From Flavobacterium sp. Root186 (lineage in GTDB: Bacteria; Bacteroidota; Bacteroidia; Flavobacteriales; Flavobacteriaceae): 64,000 nt of DNA. Under the pieces are notes generated by a model, which was not told the DNA's origin, did not search any database, and saw only the letters and a list, made by a program, of their open reading frames with translations. The stretch is from the NCBI RefSeq assembly GCF_001428525.1, contig NZ_LMHW01000011.1, positions 310,001 through 374,000 on the forward strand, in the 5' to 3' direction. The position numbers and the translations under genes are program-made. Shown here piece by piece: positions 1 through 8,511 of the stretch. Within the stretch, counting starts at the first letter, position 1. The number at the start of each line of letters is the position of its first letter.

Positions 1-575
1 CTGCCAGTATCCTTGATGTTGGTTTTATAAAACATACTAAAGATATTGAGACGTTAAGGTATAAAGGAACTTACAGATACGACGGAGTAAATCCAAATTT
101 TGATGCTGTAAATGAACCGGAAAATATTTTTGATGAATTTGATGCCGCCATTCCGCGCGATACGTCTTATGCTAAATATACAACCTGGCGACCAGTAAAA
201 TTTAATTCTTCCATTCAATATTCATTTGGAGAATCCAGATACGATGGAGAATGTAATTGTAAAGTTGAAAACGAAAGAAAATATTTAAACGCAGTAGGCG
301 CACAATTGTTTTTAATGACAATGCCTGAAACACCGTACGTTGCTTTAACGGCTTTTTATCAACGCAGTATTTTTGAAAAGCTAGATGCCAAAGTAACTTA
401 TACATTCGATCCGTATTCGAATAAAAATATTGGTTTGGGGCTTTCCGGAACTCTCGGAAAATTTAATATTTACGCTCTATTCGATAATGTTTTAGAATAT
501 AAAGATGTCACAAAAGCGCATAGCCTTGCGTTTCAATTTGGCTTCAACTTCATTTTTCAAGATTCTAAAAATTAA
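1..575 (+). CDS. DUF5723-type outer-membrane-associated protein, C-terminal part
   Basis: The reading frame is open from the left edge (first full codon at base 3) to the stop at 575, so only about 190 C-terminal residues are present. The fragment begins ASILDVGFI, a phrase I associate with the DUF5723 family of Bacteroidota surface proteins. It then shows alternating polar/aromatic strands typical of a beta-barrel end (LGLSGTLGKFNIYALFDNV) and finishes FQFGFNFIFQDSKN. Methionine codons inside, such as the one at base 306, are not starts because homologous-looking sequence continues upstream. Function is unknown; an outer-membrane location is inferred. The family call is from memory of the motif and is moderately sure. 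Confidence 0.65.
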   Translation, partial: ASILDVGFIKHTKDIETLRYKGTYRYDGVNPNFDAVNEPENIFDEFDAAIPRDTSYAKYTTWRPVKFNSSIQYSFGESRYDGECNCKVENERKYLNAVGAQLFLMTMPETPYVALTAFYQRSIFEKLDAKVTYTFDPYSNKNIGLGLSGTLGKFNIYALFDNVLEYKDVTKAHSLAFQFGFNFIFQDSKN

Positions 576-581
576 ATTTCA

Positions 582-668
582 ATAATTAAATTCCAAATCC
601 AATTGAGTAAGACCTTTATTTTTGCTTTATTGATTGGAATTTGGGATTTAAAAATTTGGAATTTAAAT
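582..668. repeat. AAATTCCAA-type intergenic inverted repeat
   Basis: AAATTCCAAATCCAAT on the left is answered by ATTGGAATTTGGGATTT and then TTTGGAATTTAAAT on the right, giving an imperfect inverted repeat. The same AAATTCCAA words recur in intergenic DNA at about 11540, 43250 and 46200-46380, so this is one copy of a dispersed element. Confidence 0.55.
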
Positions 669-734
669 CGTAAGATGTTTCCTGTAAACTTAAATTTATG
701 AATAAGTTAGTATTTAAGTTAGCAATTTATTCAC

Positions 735-742
735 TATATTTG
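735..742 (+). promoter_or_regulatory. Bacteroidota -7 element for guaB
   Basis: TATATTTG matches the Bacteroidota consensus TAnnTTTG and ends 26 bp before the guaB start codon, giving a short leader. No clear TTG -33 element is seen at the expected 19-bp spacing. Confidence 0.5.
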
Positions 743-768
743 CACGCAATTCAACTAGAAATTGCACC

Positions 769-2241
769 ATGATAGCACACAACTCCAAGATTATCGGCGA
801 AGGTTTAACTTACGACGATGTATTATTAGTACCTAACTACTCGAATGTGCTTCCCCGCGAAGTGAGTATCAAATCAAAATTTTCAAGAAACATAACATTA
901 AACGTTCCAATCGTATCTGCTGCTATGGATACAGTGACCGAAAGTGCAATGGCAATCGCTATGGCACAAGAAGGCGGAATTGGAGTTTTACATAAAAACA
1001 TGACGATTGAGCAGCAAGCTGCCAAGGTTAGAAAAGTAAAGCGTGCTGAAGCAGGAATGATTATCGATCCGGTAACATTACCAATGAATTCAACTATTGC
1101 AGACGCTAAAAACGCCATGAGAGAATTCGGAATTGGCGGTATTCCAATCGTTGACGAAAACAGAATTCTTAAAGGAATTGTTACCAATCGTGACTTACGT
1201 TTCGAAAAAAACGGAGCAAGACCAATTGCTGAGGTAATGACAAGTACAAACTTAGTTACTGTTGCCGAAGGAACTTCATTAGAACAAGCCGAAGTAGTTT
1301 TACAAGGCCATAAAATCGAAAAATTACCAGTTGTAAATGCTAAAAACGAATTAGTTGGTTTAATTACGTTTAGAGATATTACAAAACTGACTCAAAAACC
1401 AATCGCTAATAAGGATACTTTTGGTCGTTTGAGAGTTGCTGCTGCAATTGGTGTTACCGGAGATGCAGTTCAAAGAGCTGAAGCTTTAGTTGCTGCCGGT
1501 GTAGATGCCATTATTATCGATACAGCACACGGACATACTGAAGGTGTGGTAAATGTATTGAAAGAAGTAAAATCAAAATTCCCTCAAATAGATGTAGTGG
1601 TTGGAAACATTGCAACACCGGAAGCCGCTAAATATTTAGTAGAAAATGGTGCTGATGGTGTAAAAGTAGGAATCGGACCTGGTTCTATCTGTACTACACG
1701 TATTGTTGCAGGTGTTGGTTTTCCTCAGTTTTCAGCAGTTTTAGAAGTTGCTGCGGCAATCAAAGGAACTGGAGTTCCGGTTATTGCTGATGGTGGAATT
1801 CGTTATACTGGAGATATTCCTAAAGCAATTGCTGCAGGTGCTGACTGCGTAATGTTAGGTTCATTATTAGCCGGGACAAAAGAATCTCCGGGTGAAACTA
1901 TTATTTTTGAAGGAAGAAAATTCAAATCATACCGCGGAATGGGTTCTGTTGAAGCGATGCAAACGGGTTCTAAAGATCGTTATTTCCAGGATGTTGAAGA
2001 CGATGTTAAAAAATTAGTTCCGGAAGGAATTGTTGGTCGTGTTCCTTATAAAGGAGAATTAAACGAAAGTATGCTTCAGTTTATTGGAGGTCTTCGCGCC
2101 GGAATGGGATACTGTGGTTCGAAAGATATTCCAACTTTACAAGAATCTGGACGTTTTGTTAGAATCACATCAAGTGGAATCACTGAAAGTCACCCGCATA
2201 ACGTAACGATTACAAAAGAAGCTCCAAATTATTCTAGATAA
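769..2241 (+). CDS. guaB: Inosine-5'-monophosphate dehydrogenase
   Basis: Oxidises IMP to XMP with NAD+, the committed step of guanine nucleotide synthesis, in the cytoplasm. The 490 residues match the usual family length. The TIM-barrel active-site loop [11 protein letters not shown] lies at about 301-311 with catalytic Cys308, and the flap follows near residue 400. Two CBS domains sit at about 97-210, inserted in the barrel as normal, and probably mediate nucleotide regulation. The start is the ATG just after a -7 promoter element, and the N-terminus [20 protein letters not shown] is typical. The gene is monocistronic and closed by a strong hairpin. purA lies 4 kb away on the other strand, so both branches of IMP use are in this region. 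Identification is essentially certain. Confidence 0.98.
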   Translation: MIAHNSKIIGEGLTYDDVLLVPNYSNVLPREVSIKSKFSRNITLNVPIVSAAMDTVTESAMAIAMAQEGGIGVLHKNMTIEQQAAKVRKVKRAEAGMIIDPVTLPMNSTIADAKNAMREFGIGGIPIVDENRILKGIVTNRDLRFEKNGARPIAEVMTSTNLVTVAEGTSLEQAEVVLQGHKIEKLPVVNAKNELVGLITFRDITKLTQKPIANKDTFGRLRVAAAIGVTGDAVQRAEALVAAGVDAIIIDTAHGHTEGVVNVLKEVKSKFPQIDVVVGNIATPEAAKYLVENGADGVKVGIGPGSICTTRIVAGVGFPQFSAVLEVAAAIKGTGVPVIADGGIRYTGDIPKAIAAGADCVMLGSLLAGTKESPGETIIFEGRKFKSYRGMGSVEAMQTGSKDRYFQDVEDDVKKLVPEGIVGRVPYKGELNESMLQFIGGLRAGMGYCGSKDIPTLQESGRFVRITSSGITESHPHNVTITKEAPNYSR

Positions 2242-2261
2242 TTTTTAGTTTTTCAAATATT

Positions 2262-2298
2262 AAAAAAGGCATAAGAGTTTGATTCTTATGCCTTTTTT
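2262..2298. terminator. Bidirectional rho-independent terminator after guaB
   Basis: A perfect 15-bp stem, AAAAAAGGCATAAGA pairing with TCTTATGCCTTTTTT, with a 7-nt loop. The flanking A and T runs let it work for guaB (+) and for the convergent gene at 2302-3133 (-). Confidence 0.9.
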
Positions 2299-2301
2299 AG
2301 T

Positions 2302-3133
2302 TTATTTTTTGGAGATCTTAGCAAGTTGACTATAATCGCTTTTTGATTTTAAATCAATATTAAAGTCGGTATGCTTTAGGTTAAGATTTAATTCCATGTT
2401 TAAAGTATTTTCACTTACAAAATGATTTGGGATATCATAGACTAATTTTCCTGTCCCATTTCCTGAACCACTCGACTCAAAACTAGTGTCAGTAAATTTC
2501 ATTGAATATACTTTGCACAATATCAAAAAAAGCAGATTTTGCAGTAATACTTTTTAAGTTATATGTTGTTGTAATAATCATTTCGATGTTAATGCCTCCA
2601 ATAGGAAGCTTAAGCGGACTTTCCTGAGAAAAAGATTCACCTACTTTTAATTTTTTCTCCGGTAGAGCTAGTTGATTAAAAGTACTTTGAACCATTTGAA
2701 AAATACTTTTTTTAAAATTTTCTTCCATTCCAGTACCTACGATCGAATCCAATTTTGGCATGCTTGAAAGCGTAGTATTACCAAACAAAAGAGTTCCGCT
2801 TGGAATTACACTTTTTCCATCTTTATCAGAAGCTTTTATATATTTTATAGTAATAGGGAAATTTCCATCTTTACCAATTTTGCCAGTTTTAGAAACAGTT
2901 TCTACATTAAATAAATTCTTTATTTTAACTGGATTTTCTGTCCCGTTTTCCTTTAGCATCTTCAAAAGATTCTCAGATCCTGAATATGTCATTTCATAAT
3001 CTGAAGAGTTAATTACGGTTTGATTGTAAATAGTTTCAGGCGAGTAACCCGGTTTGAAGTCTAAAATTTCATTCGATTGTCCGTAATTGAAAAATGGTAT
3101 AATAATAAAAAATAGTAAAAATGATTTTTTCAT
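2302..3133 (-). pseudogene. DUF6263-type secreted protein, frameshifted
   Basis: Two overlapping minus-strand frames together make one protein of about 276 residues. Bases 3133 down to 2489 encode a signal peptide (MKKSFLLFFIIIPFFNYGQS) and about 190 further residues, but this frame runs out in the aberrant tail VQSIFNEIY. The next frame, from about 2520 to 2302, continues with VYSMKFTDTSFESSGSG, then KLVYDIPNHF and the end YSQLAKISKK. Removing one A from the AAA run on the coding strand (plus-strand T run 2512-2514) would join them as ...FFDIVQVYSMKFT.... The layout resembles DUF6263 proteins, envelope proteins of unknown role. Either the gene is recently broken or the base is a sequencing error; no other damage is seen. 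Confidence 0.7.
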
Positions 3134-3242
3134 GTGTGAAAATTAGGGAGATAAATATTTGACGCTTTATTAAACGAAAATAGACAAATTATCATCAATG
3201 AAAATTTTATTTTATCTAAATTTTTGCCTTTGGTTTAAAACA

Positions 3243-3279
3243 AAAAAGCAACTTATAGATAAATTATAAGCTGCTTTTT
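3243..3279. terminator. Hairpin terminator for the L,D-transpeptidase-like gene
   Basis: AAAAAGCAACTTATA pairs with TATAAGCTGCTTTTT with a single mismatch and a 7-nt loop. Read on the minus strand it follows the stop at 3295 and ends in a run of T. Confidence 0.75.
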
Positions 3280-3294
3280 CAGGAAGAATATTTT

Positions 3295-4185
3295 TTAAAG
3301 TGAAGTGGTTTGTTCCGCTTCTCTCAGTTTTTGATTATCTAAAATCTTCTGAATAAAAGGTTTTACCTCATTTTCAATATCAGATTCAGATATATTTAAT
3401 GCTTTTGGATCAGATGCCAATTGCAGCCACGGTTTTGGAGCGTCAAAATCATAACTTCCAAAAACTACCACCGGAGTTCCTTTTACTTTTACATTTTCTT
3501 TGTCTTTCAAAATCCATTCGTCGGCAAAGGTGTAAAGATATTTAGCGTCTTTTTCCAGTAATCGTAGACAAGAATGTGAAGCAGGATATCCTGGTAATTC
3601 ATATTGATGAAAACCAACTCCAAGTTTGTTCTCAATATTGAAATTCCATTTTAATTCCCATTCGTCATTAAAAGTGCTAGTTGTTTTTTCTGCTTTCCAG
3701 TTGGTAAAGAATAATCCTGTTGGTGTTGGATCTTTTTTTCTTCCCATGTTTGTTGGACCTGTACGAACTAATTCACCGTTTTCATAAGCGGCAAAAGTCT
3801 GCGTAGGATAAGAAAAAATAATAATTTTAGAAACATCCTGTAAAGCAGAAACATGGAGTGGAAATGGTAAATAATAAACCAGATCTCCGCTAAAATCCGC
3901 CGGAATAACTACTGAATCTAACTTTTTAAAATTTGCTTTATCCGTTCTGTTTACTGCATAAACAATATCCAGTTTACTGCTGTCTGCCTCATTAGTTTTA
4001 AGCCAGTCTTTTGTTTTATTAATTTGATAAGAAACAGCTGATTCGGGTTTCTTATATTCTATTTTCTTTTTCGGCTTTGCATTTTTATTTTCAGTAAGAT
4101 TTATTGTGTCGCTCTTTTTGCAAGAAACTAACAGTCCTAAAATCAATATAAGTAGTACGTTTGCTGTATAATATAACTTTTTCAT
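3295..4185 (-). CDS. YkuD-family L,D-transpeptidase-like lipoprotein
   Basis: A predicted envelope lipoprotein of 296 residues. The signal peptide ends in the lipobox LLVSC (lipid-modified Cys22), followed by a Lys-rich linker and a YkuD-type catalytic region at about 115-240. The active-site string is His193 ... SHSCLR (203-208), with Cys206 as expected nucleophile and Arg208. The common family motif is SHGC, so the Gly is Ser here. YkuD enzymes cross-link peptidoglycan or attach proteins to it through a Cys acyl-enzyme; that role is inferred. The C-terminus is charged and probably disordered. It is flanked by same-strand genes but separated by hairpins, so likely transcribed alone. The family is confident; the exact reaction is not. 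Confidence 0.8.
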   Translation of the reverse strand: MKKLYYTANVLLILILGLLVSCKKSDTINLTENKNAKPKKKIEYKKPESAVSYQINKTKDWLKTNEADSSKLDIVYAVNRTDKANFKKLDSVVIPADFSGDLVYYLPFPLHVSALQDVSKIIIFSYPTQTFAAYENGELVRTGPTNMGRKKDPTPTGLFFTNWKAEKTTSTFNDEWELKWNFNIENKLGVGFHQYELPGYPASHSCLRLLEKDAKYLYTFADEWILKDKENVKVKGTPVVVFGSYDFDAPKPWLQLASDPKALNISESDIENEVKPFIQKILDNQKLREAEQTTSL

Positions 4186-4285
4186 AGTTCGTAAATTTTA
4201 TAGAAATAAAATTATACATATGATAGTTAAAAAGGGTTACATAATTCTTTGAATAGTTTGCTGGATTTTCATTTGCAACTTTTTG

Positions 4286-5224
4286 TTATAACGAATTTAT
4301 AAATCCCGAAACATCTTCTGTCCACTGAATTTTATTTTTGATTAGATAATTTTCATGTCCGGTGTCTTTATAGATATTAATTCTTTTTTGACCTTTTAAA
4401 TTTTTATAAATAATATCTATCTCTTCTATGCTTACACTTTTATCTTTTTCACCATAAAGCAATAAAACTGGGCAGGAGATATTTTTTGCATACTCTGACG
4501 GATCATGATTGAATCCCCAAAAACCATTTTGTATGCCTCCCCAAAAGACTAGTAATCCAGCCATTGGAAATGTAGGTGCGTTCATTTTTTTAAATCTTGC
4601 ACAAACAGTTTTGTACATAGATCCAAATGGACATTCGATAATTATTCCTTTGGGGGTTATTTTATAATCATTGATAGATTTCATAATGGAGACAGCTCCC
4701 ATGGATGTTCCAAATAAATAAATATTTTTTTCTCCTGTTTTGGTTATGTAATCAAAGCTGGTTTTTACCTGTTCGGCTTCCTCAAAACCAATTGTAGTTT
4801 GATTTCCTTGTGAATTACCACTTCCCATAAAATCAACAAGCATTGTGCTGAAACCTAATTTTATAAATTCATTTGATCTTTCAATCATTGAAGATTTTTC
4901 TCCTCCGTAACCATGAAAAAGTATAACAGTTCCGTTAGAATTTTTAGTTTTAATAAACCAGCATTCGATTTCTTTATTGCTTTTTAGTTTTAAAGTCTGA
5001 TATTGCTGCGTTGGAAATTTATTGTTTTTTGGTTTAGGGTTATTGACTCCAAAAAATATTGTTTTTGCTTTATCAATTGCAGATAATTTCTCAGGGCTTT
5101 TGGTTTTTTCTGAATTATTTTCTGTGAAATGAGTAAACTTATAGGCGTGAAAAAAAGCGATAATATTCATAATTATAAAAATGAATAGTATTATCCTTAA
5201 AAATTTATTCTTAAACAATTTCAT
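4286..5224 (-). CDS. Membrane-anchored alpha/beta hydrolase
   Basis: A serine hydrolase of 312 residues with one N-terminal membrane segment (about 10-27). The nucleophile elbow GTSMG is at 172-176 (Ser174). The oxyanion-side motif ILFHGYGG is at 101-108. Candidate acid and histidine are Asp261 (LLLYGEKD) and His290 (DTGHENY). This matches the hydrolase_4/serine aminopeptidase S33-like group; the substrate is unknown. The start is taken as the ATG at 5224 because the preceding reading frame (the decayed S41 gene) stops at 5226, one base upstream; a TTG at 5239 would extend it by five residues. The spacing suggests the two genes were one transcription unit. The hydrolase itself looks intact. 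Confidence 0.8.
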   Translation of the reverse strand: MKLFKNKFLRIILFIFIIMNIIAFFHAYKFTHFTENNSEKTKSPEKLSAIDKAKTIFFGVNNPKPKNNKFPTQQYQTLKLKSNKEIECWFIKTKNSNGTVILFHGYGGEKSSMIERSNEFIKLGFSTMLVDFMGSGNSQGNQTTIGFEEAEQVKTSFDYITKTGEKNIYLFGTSMGAVSIMKSINDYKITPKGIIIECPFGSMYKTVCARFKKMNAPTFPMAGLLVFWGGIQNGFWGFNHDPSEYAKNISCPVLLLYGEKDKSVSIEEIDIIYKNLKGQKRINIYKDTGHENYLIKNKIQWTEDVSGFINSL

Positions 5225-5225
5225 T

Positions 5226-5820
5226 TTATTTCTGTTCAATTAATTTCAATGTATATTCAAACTGCGTATCCTTATTTTGCAAAAAGTCTTCTAAAGTTTG
5301 TTTGACTTCATGGTCTGGAATAATTCCTTCCAAAAATCTGATTGGTTTTTTTAGGTACATCTTGGTCTAAACTTACAATCGAAAATTTGGTTTTAATTTT
5401 GTTTATGCTATGAATTTCTGAGCCTAACGGAATTTCAGCGTTTTGAAAATTTATGACTAATCTGCCTTCTATAAGTTTTACGGGGTATGAAAAAAATACA
5501 TTTCCTGATGAAAATTTATTCTGAAATCCATCAGGAAGTGTAGTATCATTGTGTACGCTGCCTTCAAAATCAGTAATTTTTAAAATTACTTTGTAAAATT
5601 CGAGCAGTGTTTTAGGTTTGTCTATTTGTGAAAATGCCCAGTAATAAATACTGTCAATTTGCTGCTTTGTGCGGTATTTATATAATCCTGAATTTGCTTT
5701 TTCTCTTATTTCTTTAAAGATAGTAAGATCTTGTTTTGGTTTTTCGACTGGCAGTTTCTCATTTTGCGCGATTATAAGAAACGGAAAAAACAGAAAAAAG
5801 AAGATTTTAGATTGGAACAT
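5226..5820 (-). pseudogene. S41-family peptidase remnant, core deleted and frameshifted
   Basis: The upstream frame (5820 to 5308) gives a signal peptide and the N-terminal domain found before the catalytic core of flavobacterial S41 peptidases (LYKYRTKQQIDSIYYWAF, then FEGSVHNDTTLP, then IPLGSEIHSIN). It ends abnormally after KKTNQIFGRNYSRP. In the next frame the DNA down to 5226 encodes GIIPDHEVKQTLEDFLQNKD and then EYTLKLIEQK, which looks like the C-terminal end of S41 enzymes. Dropping one A from a 7-A run near 5350 would connect the two. Even then only about 197 residues remain, and the whole core with its catalytic Ser and Lys is missing. I infer an internal deletion plus a slip in the A run. 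No activity is expected. Confidence 0.7.
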
Positions 5821-5855
5821 CTTAAAGTTTTTAGAACCTAAAAATAGTCAAAAAA

Positions 5856-6440
5856 CTATATCAAATTTTTAATTTTTGCATGCTGCAGCAACAAAATAGT
5901 TTTAGCATCTGTAATCTCTCCAGATTCAATCATGGCGTAAGCTTGATCAAAAGTATATTCCAAAACTTCAATATTTTCCTGTTCAGCATCCAGTCCGCCG
6001 CCTGAGCTAACTTTCATATTTTCATCATATTCTCCCACAAATAAATAGAGAATTTCTGTTACAGAACCCGGAGACATATATGTTTCGATAACTTTTTGAA
6101 CTTTTTTTAAGCGATACCCTGTTTCTTCCTCTGTTTCGCGAATGATAGCTTGCTCTGCATTATCCTTGTCTAAAAGTCCGGCACAAACCTCGATCATCAT
6201 TCCGGTTTTATTTCCGTTAAGATAGGTTGGTAAACGAAATTGTCTTGTTAGTATAACTGTTTTTTTAGAAATATTGTATAATAATATGCCGGCACCATTT
6301 CCGCGGTCATAGACTTCACGAATATGCGATTCTACTTTTTCGTTTTCCTTTTTATAATTAAAAGTAACTTTGTTTAATACATACCAATTGTCTGATAATA
6401 ACTTGGTTTCTGTAATTTCAATTTCTGGATTTTTTCTCAT
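5856..6440 (-). CDS. nudK: NUDIX hydrolase, GDP-mannose pyrophosphatase NudK-like
   Basis: A cytoplasmic NUDIX enzyme of 194 residues. The Nudix helix is present as AGLLDKD followed by RETEEETGY (about residues 108-131), supplying the Mg-binding glutamates. The box has the shortened spacing I associate with the NudK/ADP-ribose pyrophosphatase branch. Flanking features of that branch are also present: RQFRLPTYLNG before the box and MSPGSVTEILYLFVGEY after it. NudK hydrolyses GDP-mannose to GMP and mannose-1-phosphate; ADP-ribose pyrophosphatase is the alternative. It lies downstream of purA in the same direction but beyond a terminator hairpin, so it is probably expressed separately. Confidence 0.8.
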   Translation of the reverse strand: MRKNPEIEITETKLLSDNWYVLNKVTFNYKKENEKVESHIREVYDRGNGAGILLYNISKKTVILTRQFRLPTYLNGNKTGMMIEVCAGLLDKDNAEQAIIRETEEETGYRLKKVQKVIETYMSPGSVTEILYLFVGEYDENMKVSSGGGLDAEQENIEVLEYTFDQAYAMIESGEITDAKTILLLQHAKIKNLI

Positions 6441-6453
6441 TTCGAAAATAGTT

Positions 6454-6489
6454 TCATAAAAAAAAAACGCCCTGATTATCAGAGCGTTT
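6454..6489 (-). terminator. Terminator after purA
   Basis: On the minus strand AAACGC-CTGA pairs with TCAG-GCGTTT (one internal mismatch, 3-nt loop; stem 6465-6489) and is followed by a run of T (plus-strand A run 6456-6467). It lies just past the purA stop. Confidence 0.8.
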
Positions 6490-6496
6490 AAATGTA

Positions 6497-7768
6497 TTAT
6501 TTTGTTATTGTTTGCTTTCTGTCTGGTCCAACCGATACAATTTTGATTGGCACTTCGATTTCTTTTTCAATAAACTCAATATATTCTTTTAGCTCGATTG
6601 GCAATGCATCGTAAGTTGTCAATCCTGTTAAATCTGCTTTCCATCCTTTAAACTCTTTGTAAATTGGAGTAACATTTTCTGGTTCGATGTTATAAGGGAA
6701 GTGAGCAATGTTTTGTCCTTTATAGTTATATTCCGTACAAACTTTTAAAGTTTCAAAACCAGAAAGAACATCACCTTTCATCATCATCAATTGCGTAACT
6801 CCATTTACCTGTACAGCATATTTTAAAGCCACAAGGTCTAACCATCCGCAACGTCTTTGTCTTCCTGTAACAGATCCAAATTCGTTACCAACTCTCGCCA
6901 TTGTCGCACCAACTTCGTCAAAAAGTTCTGTTGGGAAAGGTCCGCTTCCAACACGAGTTACATAAGCTTTAAAAATTCCGTAAACTTCTTTGATTTTGTT
7001 AGGAGCAATTCCCAAACCTGTACAAGCTCCTGCTGCAGTAGTATTTGATGAAGTTACAAAAGGATAAGTTCCAAAATCAACATCTAATAAAGAACCCTGA
7101 GCTCCTTCGCATAGAATAGATTTACCTGCTTTTTGAGCTTGGTGAATATATTCTTCGCTGTCAATAAAATCTAATTTTTTTAATTCTTCTATAGCTTCAA
7201 AAAACTCTTTTTCAAGTTCAGCTAAATTGTATTGAATCGCAACATCGTAGAAAGCAATCATAGCTTCGTGCTTGTCAGCCAATGCTCTGTAACGCTCGTT
7301 AAAATCTTCTAATTCGATATCTCCAACGCGTAAACCGTTTCTACCCGTTTTGTCCATATAAGTTGGTCCAATTCCTTTAAGAGTAGAACCAATTTTTGCT
7401 TTTCCTTTTGATGCTTCAGAAGCCGCGTCAAGCAAACGGTGCGTTGGTAAAATTAAGTGTGCTTTTCTGGAAATGATTAATTTCTTTTTGATGTCAAGGT
7501 TGAATTTCTCTAACCCTTCAATTTCTTTTTGAAAAACTACTGGATCGATTACAACGCCATTTCCGATAATATTTATTGAATCTTTATGGAAAATTCCAGA
7601 AGGAATAGTTCTAAGTACATGCTTAATTCCGTCAAATTCTAATGTATGTCCTGCATTTGGTCCTCCTTGAAAACGTGCAATAATATCATAATTTGAGGTA
7701 AGAACGTCAACAATCTTTCCTTTACCTTCATCTCCCCATTGTAATCCTAGTAATAAATCTACGGTCAT
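6497..7768 (-). CDS. purA: Adenylosuccinate synthetase
   Basis: Joins IMP and aspartate using GTP, the first committed step to AMP. The protein is 423 residues, normal for the family. The signature QWGDEGKGK is at about 10-18, followed by GGPNAGHT (phosphate and IMP contacts) and the central GSTLKGIGPTYMDKTGRNG segment. The start is placed at the ATG at 7768 (MTVDLLLGLQWGDEGKGK), the conserved N-terminus; an upstream TTG at 7798 would add ten unsupported residues. A Fur-family gene lies 95 bp upstream on the same strand. No -7 element is visible in that gap, so the two may be cotranscribed. A small hairpin lies in the leader. Confidence 0.97.
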   Translation of the reverse strand: MTVDLLLGLQWGDEGKGKIVDVLTSNYDIIARFQGGPNAGHTLEFDGIKHVLRTIPSGIFHKDSINIIGNGVVIDPVVFQKEIEGLEKFNLDIKKKLIISRKAHLILPTHRLLDAASEASKGKAKIGSTLKGIGPTYMDKTGRNGLRVGDIELEDFNERYRALADKHEAMIAFYDVAIQYNLAELEKEFFEAIEELKKLDFIDSEEYIHQAQKAGKSILCEGAQGSLLDVDFGTYPFVTSSNTTAAGACTGLGIAPNKIKEVYGIFKAYVTRVGSGPFPTELFDEVGATMARVGNEFGSVTGRQRRCGWLDLVALKYAVQVNGVTQLMMMKGDVLSGFETLKVCTEYNYKGQNIAHFPYNIEPENVTPIYKEFKGWKADLTGLTTYDALPIELKEYIEFIEKEIEVPIKIVSVGPDRKQTITK

Positions 7769-7787
7769 TCTGTTTTTAATTTGCGTT

Positions 7788-7808
7788 AGGACAATCAAAA
7801 CTTGTCCT
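7788..7808. other. Small perfect hairpin upstream of purA
   Basis: AGGACAA and TTGTCCT are exact inverted 7-mers separated by 7 nt, in the gap between the Fur-family gene and purA. It could be an operator or an mRNA hairpin in a purA leader; there is no direct evidence for either. Confidence 0.3.
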
Positions 7809-7862
7809 ACTGATTATGTAGTTAATTTTCTTTTTTTTTAATTTTTTGAAAAAGTCTTTATT

Positions 7863-8327
7863 TTAAGACTGTGAACTCTGTTTTTTGTTTCCGTAGAAAT
7901 AAAGCGAGTGATTTGTGATTTCAATATCAAATATCTCTTCGATAGTTTTTTTGATGGTTTGAATTCTTGGATCGCAAAATTCGATTACCTCACCAGAATC
8001 TGTCATAATGATATGATCGTGCTGTTTATCAAAATATGATTTTTCGTAGTAAGCCTGATTTTGCCCAAATTGATGTTTTCTAACCAAAGCGCAGTCTAAC
8101 AATAACTCGATCGTGTTGTAAAGCGTAGCCCTGCTCACACGGTAGTTTTTGTTTTTCATTTTGATGTATAGGTTTTCTATGTCAAAATGCTCCTCGCTAT
8201 CGTAAATTTCCTGAAGTATAGCATAACGCTCAGGAGTTTTGCGATGCCCTTTTTGTTCAAGATACATTGTAAAAACATTTTTTACAATTTCTTGATTCTT
8301 AGTGTTGTCAGTTGAAATAAGTGTCAT
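7863..8327 (-). CDS. Fur-family metal-responsive transcriptional regulator
   Basis: A DNA-binding repressor of 154 residues. The winged helix covers about 10-85, with the recognition region [20 protein letters not shown]. The dimerisation/metal domain follows and contains the HDH ligands in [16 protein letters not shown], then CDPRI. The C-terminus ends NKKQSSQS and lacks the paired CxxC structural zinc motifs of enterobacterial Fur. Family members sense Fe, Zn, Mn or peroxide; which metal cannot be decided here. The start is taken as the ATG at 8327, since the longer frame begins with TTG at 8336. A -7 box lies at 8334-8341, immediately upstream, so the mRNA may have almost no leader. Confidence 0.88.
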   Translation of the reverse strand: MTLISTDNTKNQEIVKNVFTMYLEQKGHRKTPERYAILQEIYDSEEHFDIENLYIKMKNKNYRVSRATLYNTIELLLDCALVRKHQFGQNQAYYEKSYFDKQHDHIIMTDSGEVIEFCDPRIQTIKKTIEEIFDIEITNHSLYFYGNKKQSSQS

Positions 8328-8333
8328 ATCCTG

Positions 8334-8341
8334 CAAAGATA
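8334..8341 (-). promoter_or_regulatory. -7 element of the Fur-family gene
   Basis: On the minus strand this reads TATCTTTG, matching TAnnTTTG. Transcription would begin within a few bases of the ATG at 8327, implying a leaderless or near-leaderless message. No -33 TTG was found at the usual spacing. Confidence 0.35.
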
Positions 8342-8511
8342 ATTTTTTATTTTTAATGAATAAAAGTTTCGGGTTTAAAGTTTAACGTTTAAACTGGAAT
8401 TTGATAACAGAGAATGTACCAAATTCAGGCTTTTGCGCTATTATATTTTACAAAATTCAACAGAACTTAATTAACATAATTATTTTAATTTAGGAGAAAA
8501 ATAACAGATTT

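Noticed and set aside
837..1187. Minus-strand open frame opposite guaB
   Set aside because: It lies wholly within the guaB coding sequence and its protein shows no independent motif; it is a shadow of the real gene.
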